The notes beneath the pieces were generated by a model, which saw only the letters and a program-made list of their open reading frames with translations, was not told the origin of the DNA and made no database searches. This document shows, piece by piece, positions 17,543 to 26,357 of a DNA stretch of 64,000 nucleotides; position 1 is the first letter of the stretch, and every line of letters begins with the position of its first letter. Made by a program: the position numbers and the translations under genes. The stretch is from Thauera butanivorans NBRC 103042 (lineage in GTDB: Bacteria; Pseudomonadota; Gammaproteobacteria; Burkholderiales; Rhodocyclaceae): positions 1 through 64,000 of the forward strand of contig NZ_BCUG01000020.1 of the NCBI RefSeq assembly GCF_001591165.1. Reading direction: 5' to 3'.

Positions 17543-18520
17543 TTGGCTGAACAGGAATGGATGTCCGAAGTGCGTGCCAAGGTGGGTCGCGAGTACGGTC
17601 GCGTCTACGCCTGGGACGAGGTCAATGCGCCGATGATCCGGCAGTGGTGCGAGGTGATGGGCATCGACAACCCGCTCTACACCGATGCGGCCCATGCCGC
17701 CGCCAGCGAATTCGGCGGCATCGTGGCGCCGCCGGCGATGCTGCAGGCCTGGTGCCTCGAAGGCCTGCACATGAACAACTATGCGCCGGGCTCCACCGAC
17801 GAGAACCCCTACGAAGTGCTGAAGATGATGGAGGCGCACGGCTACCCCTCGGTGGTGGCGGTGAACTCCGATCTCAGCTTCGAACGCTATCTGAAGCTGG
17901 GCGAGAAGCTGTACTACACCACCCGGCTCGATTCGGTCGGCGAGGAAAAGACTACCGCGCTGGGCACCGGCTTCTTCGTCACGCTGATCATGAGCTTCTT
18001 CTCGCAGAAGCCCGCGGGCGACGAGAAGGTCGGCCAGCTGCTGTTCCGCGTGTTCAAGTTCCGCCCGGCCAATGTGCCCAAGCCGGCGGAGAAGGGCGCG
18101 GCGCCGGCCGTGCCCAAGTACAAGCGGCCGCAGCCCGGCGTCAGCGACGACACCCGCTTCTTCTGGGAGGGTGTGCAGGCCGGCAGGCTGCTGATCCAGC
18201 GCTGCACCTGCTGCGGCACGCTGCGCCATCCGCCGGCGCCGGTGTGCATCGACTGCCATTCCTTCGACTGGGACACGGTCGAAGCCTCGGGCAAGGGCGA
18301 GATCCATTCCTTCGTCGTCATGCACTACCCGGAAGTGCCGCCGTTCGAGCATCCCAACCCGATCGGCCTCATCGACCTCGACGAAGGCGTGCGCCTGGTC
18401 GCTGGCCTGGTGGGCGTCAAGCGCGACGAGATCGGGATCGGCCAGCGCGTGCAGGTCGAGTTCCAGTCCTTCGACGACGGCGAGCTGACGCTGCCGATGT
18501 TCCGTCCGGTCGCGGGCTGA
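17543..18520 (+). CDS. chsH2: ChsH2-like MaoC-DUF35 fusion (steroid enoyl-CoA hydratase subunit)
   Basis: The 325-residue protein has an N-terminal hot-dog (MaoC-like) half and a C-terminal DUF35 half. The zinc-ribbon cysteines are 221, 224, 235 and 238, followed by the OB-fold. This is the domain order of mycobacterial ChsH2, which pairs with ChsH1 to hydrate the C22 enoyl-CoA and docks the aldolase Ltp2 through DUF35. The hot-dog half reads GIDNPLYTD with Tyr in place of the catalytic His, as expected for the non-catalytic partner. TTG at 17543 has GGGAGA upstream; an ATG at 17561 is the alternative. The frame is open back to 17345, but that part covers the operator. Confidence 0.82.
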   Translation: MAEQEWMSEVRAKVGREYGRVYAWDEVNAPMIRQWCEVMGIDNPLYTDAAHAAASEFGGIVAPPAMLQAWCLEGLHMNNYAPGSTDENPYEVLKMMEAHGYPSVVAVNSDLSFERYLKLGEKLYYTTRLDSVGEEKTTALGTGFFVTLIMSFFSQKPAGDEKVGQLLFRVFKFRPANVPKPAEKGAAPAVPKYKRPQPGVSDDTRFFWEGVQAGRLLIQRCTCCGTLRHPPAPVCIDCHSFDWDTVEASGKGEIHSFVVMHYPEVPPFEHPNPIGLIDLDEGVRLVAGLVGVKRDEIGIGQRVQVEFQSFDDGELTLPMFRPVAG

Positions 18521-18530
18521 GGAGGCGAGC

Positions 18531-19664
18531 ATGGATTTCCAGTTGAGCGAGGACCAGCGCGCGATCGCCGACATGGCCGGCAGCCTGTTCGCCGACCTGT
18601 GCACCGACGACCGCCTGCGCGCCTTCGATGCCTCGGACGAAGCTTTCATGGCCGACCTGTGGGGCAAGTGCGTCGAAACCGGCCTGCACGCGCTGGCCAT
18701 CCCCGAAGAGGCCGGCGGCAGCGGCCTGGGCATGACCGAGCTGATGCTGGTGCTCGAGGCCCAGGGCCGCGGGCTGGGTCAGGTGCCGCTGTGGCGCCAC
18801 CAACTCGGCGCCGCGGCGCTGGCGCGCTTCGGCGGCGCCGAGGGCGCGGAAATCGCCGCCGCTGCGGCCGAAAGCAAGCAGTTGCTCACGCTGTCACTCG
18901 ACGGTGCCGCGCGTGCCGAAGGCATCGCGCTGCAGGCGCGGCGCGATGGCGAGGGCTGGCTGCTCGATGGTGTCGTCCGTGCCGTGCCGCTGGGCGCGGA
19001 AGTGTGCCGCGCGCTGCTGCTGGCCGCCACCGGCGACGGCCCGCGCGTGGTGTCGGTGGACCTGCGCGCCGATGGCATCGACAAGATCGGCGGTGTGCTC
19101 ACCCACGGCGAGGCGGTGGCCGATCTGCGCTTCGACGGCTTCAGGCTCGCTGCCGGGGCGATGCTGCCGGAAGCCGCGCTGCCCTGGCTGGAACAACGCG
19201 CCATCGCCGCGCTGGCCGCGCTGCAGCTCGGCGTCAGCAGCGAGCAACTGAGCCGCAGCGTCGCCTACATCAATGAGCGCCGCCAGTTCGACCGCGCCAT
19301 CGCCACTTTCCAGGCGGTGCAGATGGGCATGGCCGACGCCCGCATCGCCATCGAGGCGCTGCGCTCGGTGCTGTGGCAACTGGTGTACCGGCTGGATGCC
19401 GGGTTGCCGTCGCCGTCCGAGGCGCTGGCGGTCAAGTATCTCGCCGCCGAATGCGGCCACCTCGTCGGTCACAAGGCGCAGCACGTGCATGGCGGCATCG
19501 GCGTCGATCTCACCTATCCGATCCACCGCTACCTGTACTGGAGCCGCGCGCTCGGCATCACGCTGGGCGGCAGCGCCGCCACGCTCGAACGACTCGGCGA
19601 CTGGCTCGCCAACAACGACAAGCTGGGATGGAAATATGACCTCGAAGAACAGCAAGCGCTTTGA
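18531..19664 (+). CDS. Acyl-CoA dehydrogenase subunit, side-chain operon (first)
   Basis: A 377-residue acyl-CoA dehydrogenase. It lacks the SEPxAGSD block that frames FAD in the alpha-like partners, but keeps a RRQFDRAIATFQAVQ helix and QHVHGGIGVDLTYPIHRY near the C-terminus. This matches the small half of the heteromeric steroid dehydrogenases (ChsE1/ChsE2, ChsE4/ChsE5), which work only as alpha2beta2 pairs. GAGGAGG precedes the ATG. It starts 10 nt after the ChsH2-like gene and overlaps the ChsH1-like gene by 29 nt. The partner is probably one of the SEP-type proteins downstream; which one needs co-expression. Confidence 0.82.
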   Translation: MDFQLSEDQRAIADMAGSLFADLCTDDRLRAFDASDEAFMADLWGKCVETGLHALAIPEEAGGSGLGMTELMLVLEAQGRGLGQVPLWRHQLGAAALARFGGAEGAEIAAAAAESKQLLTLSLDGAARAEGIALQARRDGEGWLLDGVVRAVPLGAEVCRALLLAATGDGPRVVSVDLRADGIDKIGGVLTHGEAVADLRFDGFRLAAGAMLPEAALPWLEQRAIAALAALQLGVSSEQLSRSVAYINERRQFDRAIATFQAVQMGMADARIAIEALRSVLWQLVYRLDAGLPSPSEALAVKYLAAECGHLVGHKAQHVHGGIGVDLTYPIHRYLYWSRALGITLGGSAATLERLGDWLANNDKLGWKYDLEEQQAL

Positions 19665-20055
19665 CGACGTGCGCCCCGGCGAGGCGCTGCCCGAACTGGC
19701 GATCCCAATCACGACGACCCTGATCGCCGCCGGCGCGATCGCCACGCGCGATTACTTTCCCGGCCACCATGACATGGAAGCGGCCCAGCAGCTCGGTTCG
19801 CCGCACGTGTTCATGAACATTCTCACCACCAGCGGCCTGGCCCAGCGTTTCGTCGAAGCCTGGGCCGGCCCGGCGGCGCGCTTCAAGGATCTGCGGATCA
19901 AGCTCGGCGCGCCCAATTACCCGGGCGACACCATGACCTTCAGCGGCGAAGTCGTCCGCGCCGACGCGGCCAGCCGCGAGGTGGACGTCGCGCTCAAGGG
20001 CAAGAACTCGATGGGCAGCCACGTGACCGGCACGGCCACGCTGGTGCTGCCCTGA
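19636..20055 (+). CDS. chsH1: ChsH1-like MaoC hydratase subunit
   Basis: A single hot-dog domain of 139 residues. Asp39 and His44 in DYFPGHHD form the D-x4-H hydratase motif missing from the ChsH2-like protein, so the two should assemble into one active enoyl-CoA hydratase. The ATG lies inside the end of the acyl-CoA dehydrogenase gene (29-nt overlap), implying translational coupling. Gene order ChsH1 then aldolase is the same as in the mycobacterial side-chain operon. Confidence 0.84.
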   Translation: MTSKNSKRFDDVRPGEALPELAIPITTTLIAAGAIATRDYFPGHHDMEAAQQLGSPHVFMNILTTSGLAQRFVEAWAGPAARFKDLRIKLGAPNYPGDTMTFSGEVVRADAASREVDVALKGKNSMGSHVTGTATLVLP

Positions 20056-20074
20056 CATGCGGAGAACAGCACAC

Positions 20075-21253
20075 ATGACCGACATCTCCATTTCCGGCCG
20101 CGCCGCCATCGCCGGCCTGGGCGCGACCGAGTTCTCCAAGAACTCCGGCCGCACCGAACTGCGCCTGGCCATGGAGGCCACGCTGGCCGCGCTCGCCGAC
20201 GCCGGCATCGACCCGTCCGAGGTCGAAGGCTTTTCCTCCTACACCATGGACAAGGTGCCCGAATACGAAATCGCCCGCCTGCTCGGCTGCAACAACGTCA
20301 AGTTCTTCTCCACCGTGCCGCATGGCGGCGGCGCCGCCTGCGCGCCGATCCTGCATGCGGCGATGGCGGTGGCGACCGGCGTGGCCAAGGTCGTGGTGGT
20401 GTATCGGGCGATGAACGAACGCTCCTGGTACCGCTTCGGCACCGGCAGCTACGGCTTCGGCTCGACGCCGATCTTCGAGAACGTCAATTACGGCTGGTAC
20501 ATGCCCTTCGGCTTCCACACCCCGGCGGCCTGGGTGGGCATGTTCGCCCGCCGCTACATGCACGCCTACGGCGCCACCAGCGAGGACTTCGGCCGCGTGT
20601 CGGTGGCGGTGCGCGATTTCGCCGCCACCAACCCGGCGGCCTTCTTCCACGGCAAGCCGATCACGCTGGAAGAGCACCAGGCTTCCAAATGGATCGCCGA
20701 GCCGCTGCGCCTGCTCGACTGTTGCCAGGAATCCGATGGCGCGGTGGCGATGGTCATCACCTCGGCCGAGCGCGCCCGCGACCTGAAGCAGAAGCCGGTG
20801 ATCATCAAGGCCGGCTCGCAGGGCATCACCACGGGCCAGCAGAGCATGACCTCCTACTACCGCGACGACATCACCGGCCTGCCGGAGATGGGCGTGGTGG
20901 CGAAGGAACTGTACGCCCAGTCCGGCCTTGGCCCCGAGGCCTTCCAGACCGCGGTGATCTACGACCACTTCACGCCCTTCGTGCTGCCCCAGCTCGAGGA
21001 GTTCGGCTTCGTCAAGCGCGGCGAGGCCAAGGACTTCATCCGCGCCGGCCATCACGCGCGCGGCGGCAGGCTGCCGATCAACACCCATGGCGGCCAGCTC
21101 GGCGAGGCTTACATCCACGGCATGAACGGCGTCGCCGAAGGGGTGCGCCAGGTGCGCGGCAGCGCGGCCAACCAGGTCGCCGATGTCGAGAACGTGCTCG
21201 TGACCGCCGGCACCGGCGTGCCCACCAGCGGCCTGATCCTCGGCGCGGCCTGA
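20075..21253 (+). CDS. ltp2: Ltp2-like steroid side-chain aldolase (thiolase fold)
   Basis: A 392-residue SCPx/lipid-transfer-type thiolase homologue. Family members in steroid operons are retro-aldolases that release propionyl-CoA from the 17-hydroxy C22-CoA ester and leave the C17 ketone. Readable segments are GLGATEFSKNSGRTE at the N-terminus, VPHGGGAACAP, YDHFTPFVLPQLE and the C-terminal INTHGGQLGEAYIHGMNG. The start at 20075 has GGAG about 10 nt upstream; an ATG 18 nt earlier overlaps the upstream stop region. It follows the ChsH1-like gene by 19 nt and needs the DUF35 domain of ChsH2 as its partner. Confidence 0.85.
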   Translation: MTDISISGRAAIAGLGATEFSKNSGRTELRLAMEATLAALADAGIDPSEVEGFSSYTMDKVPEYEIARLLGCNNVKFFSTVPHGGGAACAPILHAAMAVATGVAKVVVVYRAMNERSWYRFGTGSYGFGSTPIFENVNYGWYMPFGFHTPAAWVGMFARRYMHAYGATSEDFGRVSVAVRDFAATNPAAFFHGKPITLEEHQASKWIAEPLRLLDCCQESDGAVAMVITSAERARDLKQKPVIIKAGSQGITTGQQSMTSYYRDDITGLPEMGVVAKELYAQSGLGPEAFQTAVIYDHFTPFVLPQLEEFGFVKRGEAKDFIRAGHHARGGRLPINTHGGQLGEAYIHGMNGVAEGVRQVRGSAANQVADVENVLVTAGTGVPTSGLILGAA

Positions 21254-21270
21254 GCAAAGGAGAGCGGACG

Positions 21271-22461
21271 ATGTTCGTTGATCTGACCCCGGAGCAGCAC
21301 GCCCTTCGCCTGAAGGTGCGCGACTACTTCCAGAACCTGATGACCCCCGAGCTGCGCCAGGAACTGCGCGGCAAGGAAGGGGGCGAGCTGTATCGCAACA
21401 CCGTCCGCAGGATGGGCGCCGACGGCTGGCTGGCCGTGGGCTGGCCGAAGGAGCACGGCGGCCAGGGCTATGCCGCCACCGAGCAGTTGATCTTCTTCGA
21501 GGAAGCCTGCATCGCCGGCGCGCCGCTGCCCTTCGTCACCATCAGCACGGTCGGCCCGGCGCTGATGGAGCATGGCAGCGCGGCGCAGAAGCGCAAGTTC
21601 CTGCCCGGCATTGCCGCCGGCGAGATCATCTTCGCCATCGGCTATTCCGAACCCGAGGCCGGCAGCGACCTGGCGACGCTGAAGACGAGCGCGCGGCTGG
21701 AGGCCGGGCCGGGGGGCGGCCTGGAAGGCGGCCACTTCGTCGTCAGCGGCAACAAGCTGTGGACCTCGGGCGCCGAGGCGGCCGACTACATCTGGCTGGC
21801 GGCGCGCACCGACCCCGAGCGCCCGCGCCACAAGGGCGTGTCGATCCTGATCCTGGACACGACGCTGCCCGGCTTCTCGCACACCGTGATCCCGACCTGC
21901 AGCAACCCGACCGCTGCCACCTACTACGACGACGTGCGCGTGCCGGCCGACATGCTGGTCGGCGAACTGCACGGCGGCTGGAAGCTCATCACCGCCCAGC
22001 TCAACCACGAGCGCCTCGGCCTGGGGGCGTGGTCGGACAAGGTCGTCGGCCTGTTCCGCCGCGTCTGCCTGTGGGCGAAGGCGGCCGACGAACAAGGGCG
22101 GCGCGCGGTCGACAAACCCTGGGTGCGCAGCCTGCTGGCCGAGTGCTACGCGCGGCTCGAGGCGATGCGGCTGATCAATTTCCGCATTGCCGCGAACCTG
22201 GAGCGCGGGGCGATGGACGTCGCGCTCGCCTCGGTGACCAAGGTGTATGGTTCGGAGGCGGTGATCGAGATCCTGCGCAAGCTGTCCGAGGTGGTCGGCG
22301 CCAACGGCCTCGTGCGCGAAGGCTCGGCGGCGTCCTTCCTGCAGGGCGAGCTGGAATACGAGGTGCGCGCCTCCGTCACCAACACCTTCGGCGGCGGCAC
22401 CAACGAGATCCAGCGCGAACTGATCGCGCAGTTCGCCCTCGGCATGCCGCGCTCGCGCTGA
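21271..22461 (+). CDS. Acyl-CoA dehydrogenase, SEP-type (alpha-like) subunit
   Basis: A 396-residue acyl-CoA dehydrogenase. The FAD/acyl segment reads GYSEPEAGSDLATLKT, then NKLWTSGA, a LNHERLGLG turn and NTFGGGTNEIQRELIA at the end. A strong AAAGGAG site precedes it, 17 nt after the aldolase. With the small halves at 18531 or 23715 it should make a heteromeric steroid-CoA dehydrogenase. Its place right after the C22 aldolase suggests the C22 or C24 step. Confidence 0.84.
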   Translation: MFVDLTPEQHALRLKVRDYFQNLMTPELRQELRGKEGGELYRNTVRRMGADGWLAVGWPKEHGGQGYAATEQLIFFEEACIAGAPLPFVTISTVGPALMEHGSAAQKRKFLPGIAAGEIIFAIGYSEPEAGSDLATLKTSARLEAGPGGGLEGGHFVVSGNKLWTSGAEAADYIWLAARTDPERPRHKGVSILILDTTLPGFSHTVIPTCSNPTAATYYDDVRVPADMLVGELHGGWKLITAQLNHERLGLGAWSDKVVGLFRRVCLWAKAADEQGRRAVDKPWVRSLLAECYARLEAMRLINFRIAANLERGAMDVALASVTKVYGSEAVIEILRKLSEVVGANGLVREGSAASFLQGELEYEVRASVTNTFGGGTNEIQRELIAQFALGMPRSR

Positions 22462-22486
22462 CCAGGTTTCGACACAGGATGAGCAG

Positions 22487-23701
22487 ATGAGCACGATCGA
22501 AGATTTCCGCCGCGAGACCCGCGCCTGGCTCGAGGCCAATTGTCCGCCGTCGATGCGTACCCCGATGCCGGAGGGCGAACTGGTGTGGGGCGGCCGCGAG
22601 GTCGCGTTCGAGACCGAGGACCAGCGCCTGTGGTTCGCGCGCATGCGCGACAAGGGCTGGTTCTGCCCCGACTGGCCGGTGGCGTACGGCGGTGGCGGGC
22701 TCACGCCCGAGCAGACCGCGGTGCTGGAAGCCGAGATGCGGCGGCTGCGCTGCCGCCCGCCGCAGATCAACCTCGGCATCTGGATGCTGGGGCCGGTGAT
22801 CCTCGAGTTCGGCACCGAAGAGCAGAAGCGTCAACTGTTGCCGCCGATGGCACGCGGCGAGATCCGCTGGTGCCAGGGCTTCTCCGAGCCCAATGCCGGT
22901 TCCGACCTCGCCAGCCTCAAGACCGGCGCGGTCGATGCCGGCGATCATTTCGTCGTCAACGGCACCAAGATCTGGACCTCCTACGGCGACAAGTCGGACT
23001 GGATGTACATGCTGGTGCGTACCGACCCCGACGCGCCCAAGCAGCAGGGCATCAGCCTGCTGGTGGTGGACATGCGCTCGCCCGGCATCGAGGCGAAGCC
23101 GATCGATCTGATCAGCGGCAAGTCCTCCTTCTGCCAGGTGTTCTTCGACGACGTGAAGGTGCCCAAGGGCCAGCTGATCGGTCCGCTCGACGGCGGCTGG
23201 ACGCTGGCCAAGGCCCTGCTGCAGCACGAGCGCCGGGCGATGTCGAAGTTCGGCGAACTGAGCCTGCCGACGCGCTTCGACCTGCTGTCGATCGTCGGCC
23301 GCTACCTGCCGCCGCCGGCCTCGTCCTCGCCGGCCGATGTCGTGCTGCGCCAGCGCGCCTGCGCGATGGCGATGGACGAAATGGCCTACAGCCTCAGCGC
23401 CCAGCGCATGGGCGAAGAGATGCGTGCGGGCAGGGACGTGTCCGGCCTGATGTCGATCATGAAGCTGGTGCATTCCGAGCAGGAGAAGGACAAGTTCGAA
23501 GTGCTGCTCGACGTGCTCGGCCATCGCGCGCTGGGCTGGGAGGGCGAGGCCTTCGAGGCGCAGGAACTGGCGCTGGCCAGGGCCTGGCTCGGCAGCTTCG
23601 CGCAGACCATCGCCGGCGGCTCGTCCGAAGTGCAATTGAACGTGATCGCCAAGCGGGTGCTGGAACTGCCCGAAGGCAATGCCGGCAGGCAAGGCAAGTG
23701 A
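22487..23701 (+). CDS. Acyl-CoA dehydrogenase, SEP-type (alpha-like) subunit
   Basis: A 404-residue protein with GFSEPNAGSDLASLKTGAV, KIWTSYGDKSDWMYML and IAGGSSEVQLNVIAKRVL. The C-terminal GSSEVQ block replaces the more common GTNEIQ. AGGATGAG precedes the start. It is separated by 13 nt from the following small-type dehydrogenase, and the two probably form an alpha2beta2 enzyme. Similar FadE pairs dehydrogenate steroid side chains with three- or five-carbon acyl groups; which length is not visible. Confidence 0.83.
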   Translation: MSTIEDFRRETRAWLEANCPPSMRTPMPEGELVWGGREVAFETEDQRLWFARMRDKGWFCPDWPVAYGGGGLTPEQTAVLEAEMRRLRCRPPQINLGIWMLGPVILEFGTEEQKRQLLPPMARGEIRWCQGFSEPNAGSDLASLKTGAVDAGDHFVVNGTKIWTSYGDKSDWMYMLVRTDPDAPKQQGISLLVVDMRSPGIEAKPIDLISGKSSFCQVFFDDVKVPKGQLIGPLDGGWTLAKALLQHERRAMSKFGELSLPTRFDLLSIVGRYLPPPASSSPADVVLRQRACAMAMDEMAYSLSAQRMGEEMRAGRDVSGLMSIMKLVHSEQEKDKFEVLLDVLGHRALGWEGEAFEAQELALARAWLGSFAQTIAGGSSEVQLNVIAKRVLELPEGNAGRQGK

Positions 23702-23714
23702 GGAGGCGGGTGCC

Positions 23715-24869
23715 ATGAGTCTGGTTTATTCCGAAGAGCAGCAACTGCTGGCCGACACCGCCGCCGAGTTCCTGATGGCGAAAAGCCCGGTCGCCGCCCA
23801 GCGCGCCTTGCGCGATGCCGGGGCGGCCGAAGGTTTCGACGCCGCGCTGTGGCGCGAGATCGTGGACATGGGCTGGAGCGCGATTCCCTTCCCCGAATCG
23901 CTCGGCGGCCTGGCCTTCGGCTGCAAGGGCCTGGGCGCGGTGTTCGAGCAGATCGGCCGCAAGCTGTCGGCTTCGCCGCTGCTGTCGAGCGTCGTGCTGG
24001 GCGGCGCGGTGATCGAGCTGGCCGGTACCGAGGCGCAGCAGGCGGAATGGATGGCGGCGCTGATCGGCGGCGGCAAGCGCATCGCGCTGGCGGTCGACGA
24101 GCAGCCCAGGCACGACCCGGCCGGCATCGCACTGCGCGCCGAAAGCAATGCGGGCGGCTACCTGCTGAACGGCAGCAAGACTTTCGTTGCCGACGGCATC
24201 GGCGCCGATGCCTACGTCGTCGCCGCGCGCAGCGCCGGCCGGCCGGGCGAGCGGGCCGGCATCAGCCTGTTCCTGGTGCCGGCCGATGCGCCGGGCCTGC
24301 GGATGTCGCCGATGCGGATGCTGGATTCGCGCAACCACGCCGTGCTGGCGCTGGACGGCGTGCAAATCGGTGCCGATGCCTTGCTCGGCGCCGCAGGCGA
24401 GGGTTTCGACGTGCTCGACGCCGCGCTCGATCGCGGCCGCGTCTGCCTCGCGGCCGAGCTGCTCGGCGCTTCGCAGGCCCTGCTGGACATGACGGTCGAG
24501 TACCTGAAGACGCGCGTGCAGTTCGACGTACCGATCGGCAGCTTCCAGGCCCTGCAGCACCGCGCCGCGTGGTGCCATGCCCACCAGGAACTGGCGCGCA
24601 GCGCGGTGATGGCCGGCCTGGCGGCGCTGGACGACCCGGCGCTCGATGGCGCCGCGCGTGCGCGCCTGGCCAGCCTGGCCAAGTGGAAGGCCGGCGACGC
24701 CGCCCACCGCATCAGCCGCGAGGCGGTGCAGATGCACGGCGGCATGGGCGTCACCGATGAACTCGACGTCGGCCTGTTCCTGAAGCGCATCCGTGTCGCC
24801 CAGGCCTGCCTGGGCGACGGCGACTTCCACGTCCAGCGCTACGGCGAACTCGGTACCGCGGAGGATTGA
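23715..24869 (+). CDS. Acyl-CoA dehydrogenase subunit, small (beta-like) type
   Basis: A 384-residue protein with YSEEQQLLADTAAEFL at the N-terminus, no SEPxAGSD block, TRVQFDVPIGSFQALQHR in the helical domain and QMHGGMGVTDELDVGLF near the end. AGGAGG is 8 nt before the ATG. Position and type make it the likely partner of the gene at 22487. It is the last enzyme of the side-chain operon before a transporter gene. Confidence 0.83.
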   Translation: MSLVYSEEQQLLADTAAEFLMAKSPVAAQRALRDAGAAEGFDAALWREIVDMGWSAIPFPESLGGLAFGCKGLGAVFEQIGRKLSASPLLSSVVLGGAVIELAGTEAQQAEWMAALIGGGKRIALAVDEQPRHDPAGIALRAESNAGGYLLNGSKTFVADGIGADAYVVAARSAGRPGERAGISLFLVPADAPGLRMSPMRMLDSRNHAVLALDGVQIGADALLGAAGEGFDVLDAALDRGRVCLAAELLGASQALLDMTVEYLKTRVQFDVPIGSFQALQHRAAWCHAHQELARSAVMAGLAALDDPALDGAARARLASLAKWKAGDAAHRISREAVQMHGGMGVTDELDVGLFLKRIRVAQACLGDGDFHVQRYGELGTAED

Positions 24870-24883
24870 GGCGAGACACGCCG

Positions 24884-26302
24884 ATGAGCTGGCTTCCGCA
24901 AGCCCGGCCGCGTGGCGAACTGCTGGCCCGCCACGGCGAGTCCTTCAAGTGGCTGGTCCTGGCGGTGGTCGGCGTCGGCACGATCGCGGCGGTGCTGGCG
25001 ACGACCAGTTTCAACGTCGCCGTGCCGGCGCTGGGCATGCACTTCGGCCTCGGCCAGCACCAGGTGCAGTGGGCGATCACCGGCTTCCTCGCCGCGCTCA
25101 CCGTCGCCATGCTGCCGACGCCGTGGCTGCTCGACCGGATCGGCTTCCGGCGGCTCTTTCTCGGCGCCAACCTGCTGCTCGGCCTTGCCAGTGTCGCCGG
25201 CGCGCTGGGCGAGAGCTTCGGCTTCGTCGTCGGCATGCGCATCCTGCAGGGCGTGGCCGCCGGGCTGCTGCAGCCCCTGCCGATGCTGGCGGTGATGCGG
25301 CTGTTCCCGGCCGGCAACCAGGGACGGGCGCACGGCATCCTCGCCTTCGGCATCGTGCTGGCACCGGCGGTGGCGCCGGCGCTGGCGGGCATGCTGCTGG
25401 ACAGCTTCGGCTGGCCGGCGATCTTCCTGATGAGCCTGCCGTTCTGCATCCTCGCCGGTGTGGCCGGGCTGTATCTGCTGCCCAGCCCGGAGCCGGCGGC
25501 GCACCAGCCTTTCGACTGGCTCGGCGTCGGCATCCTGTGCGCGGGTTCGCTGCTGGCGATCGACTTCATCGTCAGCCTGCGCAAGCATGGCCTGCTCGAC
25601 CCCTGGGTGCTGTCCTTGCTCGTGCTGTCGGCGCTGTGCGTCGCGGCTTTCGTCGTCCATGCGCGGCGGGCCGCCGCGCCCATCGTGTCGCTGGATCTGC
25701 TCACCGAGCGCAACTTCGCCATGACCGGCGTGGTGACGCTGGTCTATGGCTTCGGCCTCTACGGCTCGACCTACTTGATTCCGGTCTTCCTGCAGAACGC
25801 GCTCGGCTACGACGCCACGCTGGCCGGGCTGGCCCTGCTGCCTTCGGGGATCCTGCTGGCGGTGGTGATTCCGCTCGCCGGCGTACTGACCGACCGCCAT
25901 TCGCCGCGCGCCGTGATGGTGTGGGGGTTGGTGCTGTTCGGCTTCTCCTTCCTGCTGTTCGCCTGGCGCGGCAGCGCGGCGAGCTATGCCGAAGTGATCG
26001 CCTTCAGCCTGATCGGCCGCTTCGGCCTGGGCCTGACGATTCCGGCGCTGATGGTCGCGACCATGGCGCGCGTGCCGCCGGTGCGGTTGGGCCAGGCTTC
26101 GATGGTCAGCAACTACAACCGCCAGCTCGGCGGCGTGCTCGGCGTGGCGGTGGTCGCGGTGTTCGTCGAATGGCGTTCGGCGGTCCATGGCGCGCTCGAA
26201 GGCGGCCTGCACCTTGCCTATGTACAGGCTTTTCTGCTGCTGGCGCTGGTGTTCGGCCTCGCGCTGGCGGTGGCGATGCGCATGGCGCCGCGGCTGCGCT
26301 GA
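24884..26302 (+). CDS. MFS transporter, DHA2-like
   Basis: A 472-residue membrane protein. The first helix begins near residue 20 (FKWLVLAVVGVGTIAAVLAT), a TSFNVAVPALGMHF segment typical of EmrB-like carriers follows, and about 14 hydrophobic segments can be read. It starts 14 nt after the last acyl-CoA dehydrogenase and is last in the operon, convergent with the luciferase-like gene. Co-transcription with side-chain enzymes suggests steroid import or export of intermediates. A TTG at 24866 overlapping the previous stop would add six residues but is less likely. Confidence 0.84.
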   Translation: MSWLPQARPRGELLARHGESFKWLVLAVVGVGTIAAVLATTSFNVAVPALGMHFGLGQHQVQWAITGFLAALTVAMLPTPWLLDRIGFRRLFLGANLLLGLASVAGALGESFGFVVGMRILQGVAAGLLQPLPMLAVMRLFPAGNQGRAHGILAFGIVLAPAVAPALAGMLLDSFGWPAIFLMSLPFCILAGVAGLYLLPSPEPAAHQPFDWLGVGILCAGSLLAIDFIVSLRKHGLLDPWVLSLLVLSALCVAAFVVHARRAAAPIVSLDLLTERNFAMTGVVTLVYGFGLYGSTYLIPVFLQNALGYDATLAGLALLPSGILLAVVIPLAGVLTDRHSPRAVMVWGLVLFGFSFLLFAWRGSAASYAEVIAFSLIGRFGLGLTIPALMVATMARVPPVRLGQASMVSNYNRQLGGVLGVAVVAVFVEWRSAVHGALEGGLHLAYVQAFLLLALVFGLALAVAMRMAPRLR

Positions 26303-26357
26303 AAGACCGGCACCCGGCCAGGGGCGCCCGGCGGAGGGGCCAGCGCGTACCCGGCGT